Translations under genes and position numbers: made by a program
The notes under the pieces: model-generated
What the model was told of the DNA's origin: nothing
The model's database searches: none
What the model saw: the letters and a program-made list of their open reading frames with translations, nothing else
Part shown: in pieces, positions 8,155-16,240 of the stretch
Numbering within the stretch: position 1 is the stretch's first letter
How the letters are laid out: each line of letters begins with the position of its first letter
Source of the DNA: Candidatus Sulfopaludibacter sp. SbA3
Lineage (GTDB): Bacteria; Acidobacteriota; Terriglobia; 20CM-2-55-15
Reading direction: 5' to 3'
NCBI GenBank assembly: GCA_945865815.1
Contig: CAMBFR010000040.1
Coordinates: 1 to 33,310, forward strand
DNA length: 33,310 nucleotides

Positions 8155-9345
8155 ATGAAAGAGCCAGGGATTGTCAGGTTTCTGAGTAAAGGCGCGCTTG
8201 TACCGGTCTTGTTATTCCTGTTGGCGGTTCCTCTGTTCGCACAGGAAGAGCAAATCGAGGGCGGCTTCATCTTCTCCAGGACCGACAGGAATCGCTATCG
8301 TTCAAATCTTCCTTCGCCACCGACGCCTCGAACTGTCGATGGTTATCCGAACTTCGGCAGAACGGAATCGGGAAGAGGCAACTGGGTCCCGAGACAGATT
8401 CCTTCTTACGAGCGCGTTCTTTCTGATGGCCAGGACGGCATTCCTTATCAGCCCTGGGCCAGGGCGCTGCGCAACTACCGCGAACACGTCACCCTGCAGG
8501 CAGACGATCCGGAGGGGTTCTGCCTTCCGCCGGGCGGGCCCCGGCTGATGACCACGTTCTTCTCAATGGAGATGATTCAGCTTCCAGACCGATTCATTTT
8601 CATCTTTGAAGGCGGATCGCACGTCTGGCGCATCATATATATGGATGGCCGGCCCCATCCTCCCGCTGAAGAGCTCGCTCAATTCCCCACCTGGCTGGGA
8701 CACTCGATTGGCCGTTGGGAGGGAGACACTCTCGTTGTCGATACCGTCGGCTTCAATGAAGGAACCTGGGTCGACTCCCTTGGCGATCCGCATACGAGCA
8801 AGATGCACCTCATTGAAAAGTTCACACGGCCGAGCCTTTTGACCTTGCACTACGAGGCCACCATCGACGATCCAGGCGCATACACGAAACCATGGACGAT
8901 CGATTGGGATATCCCGTGGGTTCCCGACAAGCAAATCAAAGAGTACATCTGCCAGGAGAATAACCGCTGGCAGGAAAACTGGATGATCGCGAACAAGATG
9001 GGCGGCGGCACCGGCAATGTCGGCGCGGATATGGGACAGGGCCACCCGGCGAAAGGCACATGGATGGGAACCTGGGGGAGAAACAATGAGGTCCTGATGA
9101 TGCTGGACTGGGACGGCAATATGATTTCGGGAACGATCAACCCCGGCGCGGATGAAGTTGTCCTCCGGAACGGATCACTCGATCCCGACAAGTGGACCGT
9201 TCATCTCGAGGGAACATCCTCCAGGGGAGTGCCGGTCGTCATCGACGGTAAATTCGAAAACCTGGGATGGGGCAACCGCTCGCTCGTTGGCACGTGGACT
9301 CAGGGAACCACCAGAAGCAACTTCAGGATTACCCGGCAACGATAG
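8155..9345 (+). CDS. Secreted uncharacterised protein
   Basis: A 396-residue protein with an N-terminal signal peptide (hydrophobic run ALVPVLLFLLAVPLFA, cleavage after AQ or nearby). AAGGAG lies seven bases before the ATG. The family, common in Acidobacteriota and some Proteobacteria, is recognised by PPGGPRLMTTFFSMEMIQ, a FIFIFEGGSHVWRIIYMDGR block, LGHSIGRWEGDTLVVDTVGF (from residue 181) and DDPGAYTKPWT. To my knowledge it has no assigned activity. The last 110 residues (WMGTWGRNNEVLMMLDWDGN onward) look like a beta-rich extension. It converges on the TonB receptor gene with a single base between the two stops. Function is not claimed; the envelope or periplasm is its likely location. Confidence 0.85.
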   Translation: MKEPGIVRFLSKGALVPVLLFLLAVPLFAQEEQIEGGFIFSRTDRNRYRSNLPSPPTPRTVDGYPNFGRTESGRGNWVPRQIPSYERVLSDGQDGIPYQPWARALRNYREHVTLQADDPEGFCLPPGGPRLMTTFFSMEMIQLPDRFIFIFEGGSHVWRIIYMDGRPHPPAEELAQFPTWLGHSIGRWEGDTLVVDTVGFNEGTWVDSLGDPHTSKMHLIEKFTRPSLLTLHYEATIDDPGAYTKPWTIDWDIPWVPDKQIKEYICQENNRWQENWMIANKMGGGTGNVGADMGQGHPAKGTWMGTWGRNNEVLMMLDWDGNMISGTINPGADEVVLRNGSLDPDKWTVHLEGTSSRGVPVVIDGKFENLGWGNRSLVGTWTQGTTRSNFRITRQR

Positions 9346-9346
9346 G

Positions 9347-11995
9347 CTAGAAGGCCCCGATGCTCAGGCCGGCGGTGAAGCTGCGGCCTCGTGAGGGCGC
9401 GAACTGGAATTGTTCGCGATAGTAGACGTTCGCGAGGTTTTCGATCGCGAATGTCAGACCCAGCCGCTCGCGGCCGCGGTCGAGGTTCACGCCCCAACCC
9501 ACCCGCTGGACCGTGAATCCATCAAGCGAGAGCAGGTCCTGCGCGACGCGGAACGGCGACGCCAGCAGCGTGGGTGTAACACGTTCCACCCTGGCCTGCG
9601 CGCGCACGCCGTACTCGGCCCACCAGCGGCCGCGAGGCTCCGTGAACCGGATGTCCGCAAGCCCCTTAATAGGCGTGATGTTGTCGGCGGGTTTTCCGTC
9701 GAGCGGTTTTTTGTCGAGAGGGTTTATGCCGCGAGTGATGGTCCCGCGCATGAACGCCGCCGAAGTGCTCAGCGTCAGCACTCCACGAGCAAAAGAAATC
9801 GGCGAGGCCGCCGAGACTTCCAGCCCGTGGATGCGCACATCGGCATAGTTGGTGGTCTGCACGAGCGGGCCGGCCGGCGTGGTTGCCGTGGTCAGGTCCT
9901 GCACGACAAAATCCTTGTACTGGTTCACGAACACATACGTTCCACCCGACACGCGCGAGAAACCGAACTTGACGCCGGCGTCGAAGTTATTCCCCTGCTC
10001 CGGCTTGACCTTGATATTGGGCGCAATCGTTCCGGCCGTTGCCGGTCCCGCAAAAAACATTTCTTCAAGGTTGGGATGACGATAGCTGCGGCCGAGCCGC
10101 ACGAACGGGCTGATACGGCCTTCGGTGTTGGCGACCAGTCCGATGTCGCCGGTGAGGGCCTTTCGAGCGTAGGTCGCCCCTTTCGGATCGGGGAGCGTGG
10201 ATGGATCGATGGCCGGCACCGCACCTGCCACGACGGATGAAACGTCATAACCCGGCGTGGGTTTGCTCGTCACGTTGTAGAAATCCCCGCGCAGGCCGGT
10301 CACAAGCGAAACCCTGGGCTGGAGCCGCCATTCGTGCTGAGCGAACACGGCGACATCTCTAAGGCTGGCGTCCGGCACGCGGACTGGGTGCGCCACGGAA
10401 GGCCGGCCCAGTTGCACGGGAAACGGAAATACGACGGGGGCCGGACCGCGCTGGCCCAGAGTCACCTGGCCGATCATCGACGTGGTGGTTGTGGTGGTGC
10501 GCCGGTCGCTCGACCGGTCGCGATAAAACGTCAGGCCGGTGCTGAGCACATGGTTCGAAGCCGGGACAAGCACGGCCTGGAAATCGATACCCGGCGTCCA
10601 GACGCGCTGCTCCGTCTCCGAGAGGACATTCAGGCGCATGACCGCGATCGGAAAAAACGCGGTGGGCGTTGGCGCAGGAAACTGGACGGGCAGCAGATTC
10701 TGAAGCATTCGGCCCGTTCGCTGGTAATGAGCCGTGAGCGAGAGGTTTGCCAGCCACGGCGTGACGGCCCGCGCCTCGTAGCGCGCGGACACGCGGTCCA
10801 GATTGCTGTAAGGCAAGGATGTCGCGTTGAAAAAGTAGGGTTGCGCGAAATCCGGAAATCCGACGTCGTCCATCCGGCGGCGCTGATAACGGATGCGCAA
10901 CGTGCGGTCCTCGCCGAGCTTCACAAGGCCCGACACGTTCAGGAATCGCCCACGGGCCGACGAGTTCAGAATCTCCGCATTCGTGCGAACGAACGGCTCA
11001 TTGAACGGATCGGGAAATGCGTTGAAGTTGAAACCGAAGTTGTCGTCGATGGTGTCGCCCCGGTCGAGCGCTCCGGATGCGAAAAACGGCCGCGTGTCTT
11101 CCACCGCAAATTCGCCGGCTTTGTAGTTGTTGTAGGACTCCAGGCCCGTCTGCACGCGCACGGCATAGCGCGGAGCGGTGACCCCGATCGTCGCCGTTCC
11201 CCGAGCGCCATTTTCGTTGGAACTGAGAAAGCCGTTGAAGCCGTAGATCCATTCGGTGCGGTCGGAGAACGTGGGTTCATTCGTGATGATGTTGATCGTT
11301 CCCGCCAGGGCGTCTGAACCATAGAGAGTTGTCCCGGCGCCGTTGACAACTTCCATCCGGTTGATGGCGTCGGGAGAGATGAGCCCGACTTCGGCGCCCG
11401 TGCGGTCGGTGGCCTGCCGCGCGGTATTCAGGCGTTCGCCGTCCACGAGCACGAGCAGCCGTGTGGAGTCGAGGCCTCGCAACCGCGGGCGCACTCCGAA
11501 AGGCCCACTGCCTACCGGCGTGATGTTGGCGGTCACGGAAAGGGCGTCGCCTGTGGAGAGGGCGTTGCTCTGTTCGACGGCTGCGCTGGAAATGCTGTCG
11601 ACGTGAAGCGGGATCTGGCGATTCTCGCGCTCGGCGCGAGCCGCCGTCACGCTCAATTCGGCGGTGACCCTTCCGAGATCGAGCTGTATCGGCAGATCTA
11701 TCGTCTCCTGCGGTGAATTGAGGATCACCGTCCGCGCGGCCTCCGAGAACCCGGGCCGGGTGAAGATCAGAAGATAAGCGCCCGCCGTGGGCACGTCGAA
11801 CTGAAACCGCCCGTCTGCGCCGGTCTCGACCACAGACTCCTGACCGGTTGCCACGCCTCTCATGACGACTCGGGCGCCCGGCAGAACTGCGCCACTCGGA
11901 TCGGACACAACGCCACCCACGCTGGCAGCGTCCGCGGACAGTGCGCACAGGAGAACCGCAAGCACCGGAAGAGCAACTCGATTGAGCATTAACAT
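9347..11995 (-). CDS. TonB-dependent outer-membrane receptor
   Basis: About 882 residues from the ATG at 11995 (an ATG two codons later is also possible; a TTG at 12034 would give 895). It has a signal peptide (LNRVALPVLAVLLCALSADA). A carboxypeptidase-regulatory-like domain spans about residues 25-110 (GGVVSDPSGAVLPGARVVMR, GADGRFQFDVPTAGAYLLIF). The plug domain contains RLRGLDSTRLLVLVDGERLN and GTTLYGSDALAGTINIIT. A long beta-barrel follows, ending in a C-terminal Phe (SFTAGLSIGAF). It imports an unidentified substrate across the outer membrane using TonB energy. An insertion sequence ends about 55 bp upstream of the start, so its native promoter may be displaced. No convincing ribosome site precedes either ATG. 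Confidence 0.94.
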   Translation of the reverse strand: MLMLNRVALPVLAVLLCALSADAASVGGVVSDPSGAVLPGARVVMRGVATGQESVVETGADGRFQFDVPTAGAYLLIFTRPGFSEAARTVILNSPQETIDLPIQLDLGRVTAELSVTAARAERENRQIPLHVDSISSAAVEQSNALSTGDALSVTANITPVGSGPFGVRPRLRGLDSTRLLVLVDGERLNTARQATDRTGAEVGLISPDAINRMEVVNGAGTTLYGSDALAGTINIITNEPTFSDRTEWIYGFNGFLSSNENGARGTATIGVTAPRYAVRVQTGLESYNNYKAGEFAVEDTRPFFASGALDRGDTIDDNFGFNFNAFPDPFNEPFVRTNAEILNSSARGRFLNVSGLVKLGEDRTLRIRYQRRRMDDVGFPDFAQPYFFNATSLPYSNLDRVSARYEARAVTPWLANLSLTAHYQRTGRMLQNLLPVQFPAPTPTAFFPIAVMRLNVLSETEQRVWTPGIDFQAVLVPASNHVLSTGLTFYRDRSSDRRTTTTTTSMIGQVTLGQRGPAPVVFPFPVQLGRPSVAHPVRVPDASLRDVAVFAQHEWRLQPRVSLVTGLRGDFYNVTSKPTPGYDVSSVVAGAVPAIDPSTLPDPKGATYARKALTGDIGLVANTEGRISPFVRLGRSYRHPNLEEMFFAGPATAGTIAPNIKVKPEQGNNFDAGVKFGFSRVSGGTYVFVNQYKDFVVQDLTTATTPAGPLVQTTNYADVRIHGLEVSAASPISFARGVLTLSTSAAFMRGTITRGINPLDKKPLDGKPADNITPIKGLADIRFTEPRGRWWAEYGVRAQARVERVTPTLLASPFRVAQDLLSLDGFTVQRVGWGVNLDRGRERLGLTFAIENLANVYYREQFQFAPSRGRSFTAGLSIGAF

Positions 11996-12055
11996 ATGGT
12001 TGGAGAGGATAGGAGAAATACGACGGCGTGACAAGCAGAAGACTGGAAACTGTAG

Positions 12056-12100
12056 TTAGCACATCAATTGTCCGGTGGTATTAGCACATCAATTGTCCGC
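12056..12100. repeat. Left terminal repeat pair of the insertion sequence
   Basis: TTAGCACATCAATTGTCCGG at 12056-12075 and TTAGCACATCAATTGTCCGC at 12081-12100: two near-identical 20-mers whose starts are 25 bp apart. They are the counterpart of the inverted pair at 13462-13507. Confidence 0.85.
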
Positions 12101-12144
12101 TTTCGCGAATCGAGGGAGGAAGCTTCAATCCCAAGGAGGCAGGG

Positions 12145-13410
12145 ATGAGGCAATATCCGGCGATCGCAATGGAGCGAGCAATGAAAGTGCAGGAAGTGTT
12201 TATGCGGGCGATGGCAAAGAAGATCAGCTGGATGCAAGCAGCCGAGATCATGGGGGTGACAGACCGGACAATGCGTCGATGGAAGCATCGGCATGAGAAA
12301 TATGGGTATGTGCTGGATCAGCGATATGGGCGTGCGAGTGAGAAGAAAGTCGCGGTAGAAACGATCGAGAATATTTTGGGATTGTACCGAGATCAATACT
12401 TCGACTTCAGCGTTCGCCACTTTCACGAGAAACTGAGCAGCGAGCATGGAATTGGCCTCAGCTATACGTGGGTGAAACGGGCATTACAGGCGGCGGGGCT
12501 GGTAGCCAAGACCCGCGATCGACGAGTGCACCGAAGAAAACGGCCACGGCGGCCGCTGCCCGGGATGCTGCTGCACATCGATGGAAGCCATCATCAATGG
12601 TTCCAGGACGACCGCTGGTATGACTTGCTGGTGGTTCTCGACGACGCGACCAGCGAGGTCTATTACGCGCAATTGGTAGAAGATGAATCGACGCGAACCG
12701 TTTTGGCCGCTCTCCGCGATGTTGTCGAGCGACGGGGCTTGTTCTGTGCTCTCTACAGTGACCGAGCCAGTCACTTCTTCCTGACGCCTAAGGGCCAACA
12801 GACAGTCGATCCTCGTGCAAAGACACAAGTGGGCCGAGCCATGAAGGAATTGGGAATTCAAATGATTCCGGCCTATTCCCCGCAAGCTCGAGGCCGAGGA
12901 GAGCGGAATTTCAGAACCTGGCAAGGACGTCTTCCCCAGGAACTGCGCACTCGCCAGATTACGACTCCCGACGCGGCCAATGCCTTCTTACGCAACGTCT
13001 ATATTCAGCAGTTCAACGCCAGCTTCACCACGCCTGCAGCTCAGCAAGGAACGGCGTTTGTTCCCGCTGGTGTTCTGAATCTGGATCGCATCTTCTCCAT
13101 CCATCATGAGCGTGTGGTGAATGCCGACAACACGGTCCGTCTGGCGAACCTCCTGTTGCAGATTCAACCCACACCGTGGCGCTCGACTCTGGCCGGGTGC
13201 AGAGTGCTCGTCGTGGAACAGCTCGATGCCTCACTGACCATTCACTATGGGCCCCACGTCATTGGGCGGTATCAGCCTGATGGGCAGCCTTTGTGCGAGT
13301 CTTTAAAAATTCGATCGACGACCAAGAGGAAGAAAGAATCGGCCAAAAGAAAGGGGGCCGATTCTTTCTCGAACAGGGAGACCTCTGCGGCACGCCCTTC
13401 GCCACGATGA
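12145..13410 (+). CDS. DDE transposase (integrase core, ISNCY-type)
   Basis: A 421-residue protein. An N-terminal helix-turn-helix occupies about residues 20-50 (SWMQAAEIMGVTDRTMRRWK) and a second helical region runs to residue 120. An integrase-type catalytic core follows with Asp146 (LLHIDGSHHQWF), Asp206 (LYSDRASHFF) and Glu253 (ARGRGERNFRTWQ), a complete DDE triad. The ATG is preceded by AAGGAGG at ideal spacing. The protein looks intact, so the element may be mobile. The last 40 residues are basic and low-complexity and are encoded partly by a strong hairpin (13332-13368), so the natural C-terminus may once have been shorter. The ISNCY assignment rests on resemblance of the core and is not verified. 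Confidence 0.93.
   Translation: MRQYPAIAMERAMKVQEVFMRAMAKKISWMQAAEIMGVTDRTMRRWKHRHEKYGYVLDQRYGRASEKKVAVETIENILGLYRDQYFDFSVRHFHEKLSSEHGIGLSYTWVKRALQAAGLVAKTRDRRVHRRKRPRRPLPGMLLHIDGSHHQWFQDDRWYDLLVVLDDATSEVYYAQLVEDESTRTVLAALRDVVERRGLFCALYSDRASHFFLTPKGQQTVDPRAKTQVGRAMKELGIQMIPAYSPQARGRGERNFRTWQGRLPQELRTRQITTPDAANAFLRNVYIQQFNASFTTPAAQQGTAFVPAGVLNLDRIFSIHHERVVNADNTVRLANLLLQIQPTPWRSTLAGCRVLVVEQLDASLTIHYGPHVIGRYQPDGQPLCESLKIRSTTKRKKESAKRKGADSFSNRETSAARPSPR
13332..13368. other. Strong hairpin inside the transposase 3' end
   Basis: GAAAGAATCGGCC at 13332-13344 pairs perfectly with GGCCGATTCTTTC at 13356-13368 across an 11-base loop. It is terminator-like in strength, although it lies within the reading frame some 40 bases before the stop. 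It might end transcripts of the insertion sequence or block read-through from outside. Confidence 0.5.
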
Positions 13411-13461
13411 AACTTTGTGGCTCAGTCGTGCTTGCGGCGGTGACTTTACTTGAAACAACAA

Positions 13462-13507
13462 CCGGACAGATGATGTGCTAATAAAACCGGACATCTGCAT
13501 GTGCTAA
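13462..13507. repeat. Right terminal repeat pair of the insertion sequence
   Basis: CCGGACAGATGATGTGCTAA at 13462-13481 and a second copy from CCGGACATCTGCATGTGCTA to base 13507. These are inverted relatives of the left pair, conserved in TTAGCACAT and TGTCCGG but different in the centre. Confidence 0.85.
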
Positions 13508-13649
13508 CAACACAACCGGGCGGGGTTGCCGGGCGGGGTTGCGGTTCTCAGTTTACCCGTGGTGGCTGCATTTGCCGAAGCCTTCCATTGGATCTGCCCA
13601 TTGAGATTGAGAATCCGGATTCAAGCACGTTGGATTACGAATCAGATCG

Positions 13650-14045
13650 CTATCTAATGTACTGATAGTGGCAGCGGGCGCACGTGATGAGAATGTCTTC
13701 TCCAGCCACCAACATGCCCTTCACGTCTTTGGCTTGCGCGGCTTTGAGGGCGGCTTCACTCGCGTCCACGAGCGCGCGCGATTCCTCCATCCATATGTTT
13801 TCGGCGACGGCGCGGCCTTCCATCATCAGCAGGTTTCCCGACTCCGCCAGAATGAGGGCGTGGTTTTCAAGCCGGGTCCATGCCGCGTCGTCTTTGGGGG
13901 GATCGATGTCGACGTCGAAGATGGCGTCCGAAGAAGGAATGATGAACGCCGTCATGAGTTGACCGTTCGTAGCGACGGGTTTGTACGCGGCCTGTTGCTG
14001 CACGACGGCAAGGCTACCCAATAAAATCAGGCCCGCAATCCGCAT
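13650..14045 (-). CDS. Cytochrome c'-like haem protein
   Basis: A 131-residue secreted protein with a short signal peptide (MRIAGLILLGSLAVV) and one haem c attachment motif, CARCH, at residues 122-126, only five residues from the end. A C-terminal CxxCH after a helical, Ala-rich body (AEENHALILAESGN-type helices) is the layout of class II (c'-type) cytochromes, which fold as four-helix bundles. I recall similar small proteins with an APKDDAAW-like block in Acidobacteriota; here it is PPKDDAAWTRLE (residues 49-60). It is probably periplasmic, with a role in electron transfer or gas-ligand binding. It lies near, but on the opposite strand to, the oxidase operon. The name is by fold logic; no activity is shown. 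Confidence 0.8.
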   Translation of the reverse strand: MRIAGLILLGSLAVVQQQAAYKPVATNGQLMTAFIIPSSDAIFDVDIDPPKDDAAWTRLENHALILAESGNLLMMEGRAVAENIWMEESRALVDASEAALKAAQAKDVKGMLVAGEDILITCARCHYQYIR

Positions 14046-14065
14046 TCTCTCCCCCCCCGGGTAAG

Positions 14066-14398
14066 CTAAGCCACATCCCTCTGCGGGTAGCCCTTCTCCG
14101 TTACGGTCTGTCCAGCGGGCTTCGAGTGAGAGAAAACGCCGCTGCCACTCATGATCATTCCGAACAGCGCCCAGCCCAGCGCGCTATAGAACGGGATCAA
14201 CGGCATCCAGGCCCACATGAACAGATCCCAGGAACCGATTATGAGGAGCTGTCCCACACCGATTGCCCAACCGAAAATCGAGCCAACCAGCATGCTCAAA
14301 ATAATGGATCGTGTTCGTGCCGCTTCTGCCCGCTGCAACTGCTCCACCAGATTGTCTGTCTTCGCAATTAATAGGACTGCGTTTGCATTAAGATTCAT
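14066..14398 (-). CDS. Small membrane protein, unknown function
   Basis: A 110-residue protein starting MNLNANAVLLIAKTDNLVEQ. A short amphipathic, coiled-coil-like segment (LVEQLQRAEAARTRSI) is followed by two hydrophobic spans, about residues 33-55 (SIILSMLVGSIFGWAIGVGQ) and 60-85, and a hydrophilic tail. AGGAGGAG just before the ATG at 14398 fixes the start; an ATG nine codons earlier has no such site. It stands 20 bases upstream of the cytochrome c'-like gene and is probably co-transcribed with it. I do not recognise the family. Confidence 0.65.
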   Translation of the reverse strand: MNLNANAVLLIAKTDNLVEQLQRAEAARTRSIILSMLVGSIFGWAIGVGQLLIIGSWDLFMWAWMPLIPFYSALGWALFGMIMSGSGVFSHSKPAGQTVTEKGYPQRDVA

Positions 14399-14752
14399 TA
14401 CTCCTCCTATATGGCGTGTCTGCACGCTTTGATGTCCTTTAGCATTTTTCTTGCCACGTTATTTCCCGCGGGGCAACGAACTCTGAATGACTTATCTGTC
14501 CCTGGCATCCGCCAAATATTCTCAACTTCTCGTTCTGTTCGACAACATGTCCAGACCGCACCCGCATCGTTGGCATAAACCAGACAAAACGACATGCCTT
14601 CGCGGACACCTCTTGACCAATCGGCCATTCTGACCAAAGGCTCTCCCGCAAACCGCTGTAACTACAACACCGGCGGCGAGGTACCACTATTGCACTGTCG
14701 GATTCGTATGGAACTCAAGGGGCTTTCAATAGTTGAAAACGGAGGTAGTGAA
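14399..14752. other. Intergenic stretch between divergent genes
   Basis: This gap of about 350 bases separates a minus-strand gene and the plus-strand DUF6152 gene and should hold both promoters. A 76-codon minus-strand frame (14407-14637) is open but lacks a ribosome site and recognisable content. No repeat or hairpin of note was seen. Confidence 0.5.
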
Positions 14753-15178
14753 ATGCGACCCAGCGTATTTGGTTACTTGGTTCTCGGCCTCGGCCTGCTT
14801 TTAGCCGCGGCTCCAGTATTTGCCCATCATTCATTCATGAAGGAATTCGACATGAGGAAGCCGGTCACTGTGACTGGAGTGGTCACCAAAATCGAGTGGT
14901 CGAATCCGCACATCAACTTCTTCATCGATGTCAAAGACGGAGCCGGGAAAGTCACGCCGTGGGGTGTGCTGTCGGCGAGTCCGACGGCGCTGGCGTCCGA
15001 GGGCTGGACGCGCGATTCGATAAAGGTGGGAGACCGCATTACCGTGGATGGATTCCTGGCGAGAGATGGAAAACCATTCGCCGCCACAAGGACAGTGACT
15101 TTGGCTGACGGTCGAACAATGCAGGCCAACTCCGACGGAGTTCCTCCCCCGCCGCGCACTCCCCGGACAGCGCAGTAG
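14753..15178 (+). CDS. DUF6152 family secreted protein
   Basis: A 141-residue protein. The signal peptide covers residues 1-24 (FGYLVLGLGLLLAAAPVFA, then HHSF). The mature part has the family signature HHSFMKEFDMRKPVTVTGVV, then TKIEWSNPHINFFIDVKDG, GWTRDSIKVGDRITVDGF and a C-terminal RTVTLADGRTM. Members are small, beta-rich periplasmic proteins of unknown function, abundant in Acidobacteriota and Proteobacteria. The start is fixed by GGAGGT seven bases upstream. It is followed by a clear stem-loop at 15210, so it is probably a single-gene transcript. The two His residues after the cleavage site might bind metal; that is speculation. Confidence 0.9.
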   Translation: MRPSVFGYLVLGLGLLLAAAPVFAHHSFMKEFDMRKPVTVTGVVTKIEWSNPHINFFIDVKDGAGKVTPWGVLSASPTALASEGWTRDSIKVGDRITVDGFLARDGKPFAATRTVTLADGRTMQANSDGVPPPPRTPRTAQ

Positions 15179-15209
15179 CGGATCTCATGTGCAGGAACTC
15201 TGCTGATCC

Positions 15210-15235
15210 AGGCTGGTGGCAGGCGCCACCAGCCT
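15210..15235 (+). terminator. Stem-loop after the DUF6152 gene
   Basis: AGGCTGGTGGC and GCCACCAGCCT form a perfect 11-bp stem with the four-base loop AGGC, 31 bases after the stop codon. The downstream bases (CACTGCTTTCT) are only weakly T-rich, so intrinsic termination is likely but not certain. Confidence 0.55.
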
Positions 15236-15352
15236 CACTGCTTTCTCCGCGACAGATTGTCGCTGCTGAACCCGAATGAAGTCTCCGTTACCGCCGATGT
15301 GTCATGCCCTCCCATTGATTGAAGACCCGAATCGCTCCTGCTTGCAGTCACT

Positions 15353-15371
15353 TGCGTCTTGGAAAGACGCA
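15353..15371 (+). promoter_or_regulatory. Hairpin in the leader of the oxidase operon
   Basis: TGCGTCTT and AAGACGCA form a perfect 8-bp stem around GGA. It ends 29 bases before the subunit II ATG and could influence translation or mRNA stability. No known riboswitch is recognised. Confidence 0.3.
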
Positions 15372-15400
15372 TGCATTAAGCGGTCCGGAAATTTTTGCGT

Positions 15401-16237
15401 ATGAATATGAAATCTCAAACACACAGTCATTCGGTTCAGGGACCGATGCTTGCGGCGTTCCTCGTTCTCCTTGTCGTGTTTTCCGCCGGCCTTTTCCTGC
15501 AGAGACAGTGGTGGCTGCCTTCGCTGGCCTCCGTGCACGGCGTGGACATCGACCGTGTATTCCTGGCTACGCTGGTGATCACAGGCGTTCTATTCATTGG
15601 CCTGCAATTGCTGCTGGCGTACTTCTCCGTACGTTACAGGGAGCAACAAGGGCGCCCCGCCCAGTGCTGGGTTCGGCCCGGACTCGAAAAACGCTTTGCG
15701 GTCATCGCTGCGGTGATCATCTTCGGCGTGGACATCGCGATCTTTGCGATGGGCGAAAGCGAATGGTTCAAGGCGTGGGGCGCGGCGCCGCCCGGGGCGG
15801 AGATCATCGAGGTTACGGGCGAGCAGTTCATGTGGCACTTTCGCTATCCGGGACAGGACAAAAGTTTTGGCCGCACCGAGCCTCGCCTGGTCTCCGCTAC
15901 GAATCCGCTTGGACTCGACCCGCAGGATCCTGCCGGCAAGGACGACGTCCTGTCGACGAACCTGCTGCATCTGGTCGTGGACAAGCCCGTTCGCCTGCAA
16001 CTGCGGGCGAAGGATGTGATCCACAGTTTCTTTCTGCCCAACCTCCGCGTAAAGCAGGACGTCGTGCCGGGAATGCGAATTGAAGTCTGGTTCCAGCCTG
16101 CGAAGGCCGGGGTGTACGAAATCGCCTGCGCCCAGCTTTGCGGGCTGGGTCATTACAGAATGCGGGCTTTCCTGACAGTCCAGCCGCAAGCGGAGTTTGA
16201 GAAGTGGCTCACGGAGTTGCGCGAAGGAGGGGATTGA
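15401..16237 (+). CDS. coxB: Cytochrome c oxidase subunit II
   Basis: A 278-residue protein. It carries the CuA site: His208 (DVIHSFFLPNLRVKQD), Cys243 and Cys247 (CAQLCGLGH), His251 and Met254. It accepts electrons from cytochrome c and passes them to subunit I. Three hydrophobic spans precede the periplasmic cupredoxin domain (about residues 16-35, 53-75 and 99-117); the first is probably the usual signal segment. There is no C-terminal haem domain. The ATG at 15401 was chosen over an ATG two codons later; neither has a strong ribosome site. The stop lies three bases before subunit I. The backbone-ligand Glu of the usual CSELC motif is Gln here, which should not abolish CuA. Confidence 0.95.
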   Translation: MNMKSQTHSHSVQGPMLAAFLVLLVVFSAGLFLQRQWWLPSLASVHGVDIDRVFLATLVITGVLFIGLQLLLAYFSVRYREQQGRPAQCWVRPGLEKRFAVIAAVIIFGVDIAIFAMGESEWFKAWGAAPPGAEIIEVTGEQFMWHFRYPGQDKSFGRTEPRLVSATNPLGLDPQDPAGKDDVLSTNLLHLVVDKPVRLQLRAKDVIHSFFLPNLRVKQDVVPGMRIEVWFQPAKAGVYEIACAQLCGLGHYRMRAFLTVQPQAEFEKWLTELREGGD

Positions 16238-16240
16238 TCG

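Larger units (their letters stand above)
12051..13512 (+). mobile_element. Insertion sequence, ISNCY-like, with doubled terminal repeats
   Basis: About 1.46 kb, carrying one transposase gene. The outer ends read TGTAGTTAGCACAT (left) and TGTTGTTAGCACAT (right, reverse-complemented). Each end holds two copies of TTAGCACAT-N4/5-TGTCCG about 25 bp apart, giving four transposase-site-like repeats. I see no convincing target-site duplication: the left flank ends GGAAAC and the right flank begins CAACCG. The element lies between the TonB receptor promoter region and the cytochrome c'-like gene. Confidence 0.85.

Noticed and set aside
10334-11317. Plus-strand open frame of 327 codons
   Set aside because: Opposite strand of the TonB receptor barrel; composition typical of a shadow frame.
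13513-13545. Tandem CCGGGCGGGGTTG repeat beside the insertion sequence as a target duplication
   Set aside because: The repeat occurs only on the right flank; the left flank has no matching sequence.
14407-14637. Minus-strand 76-codon frame upstream of the small membrane protein
   Set aside because: No ribosome site, no recognisable motif, in a region expected to hold divergent promoters.
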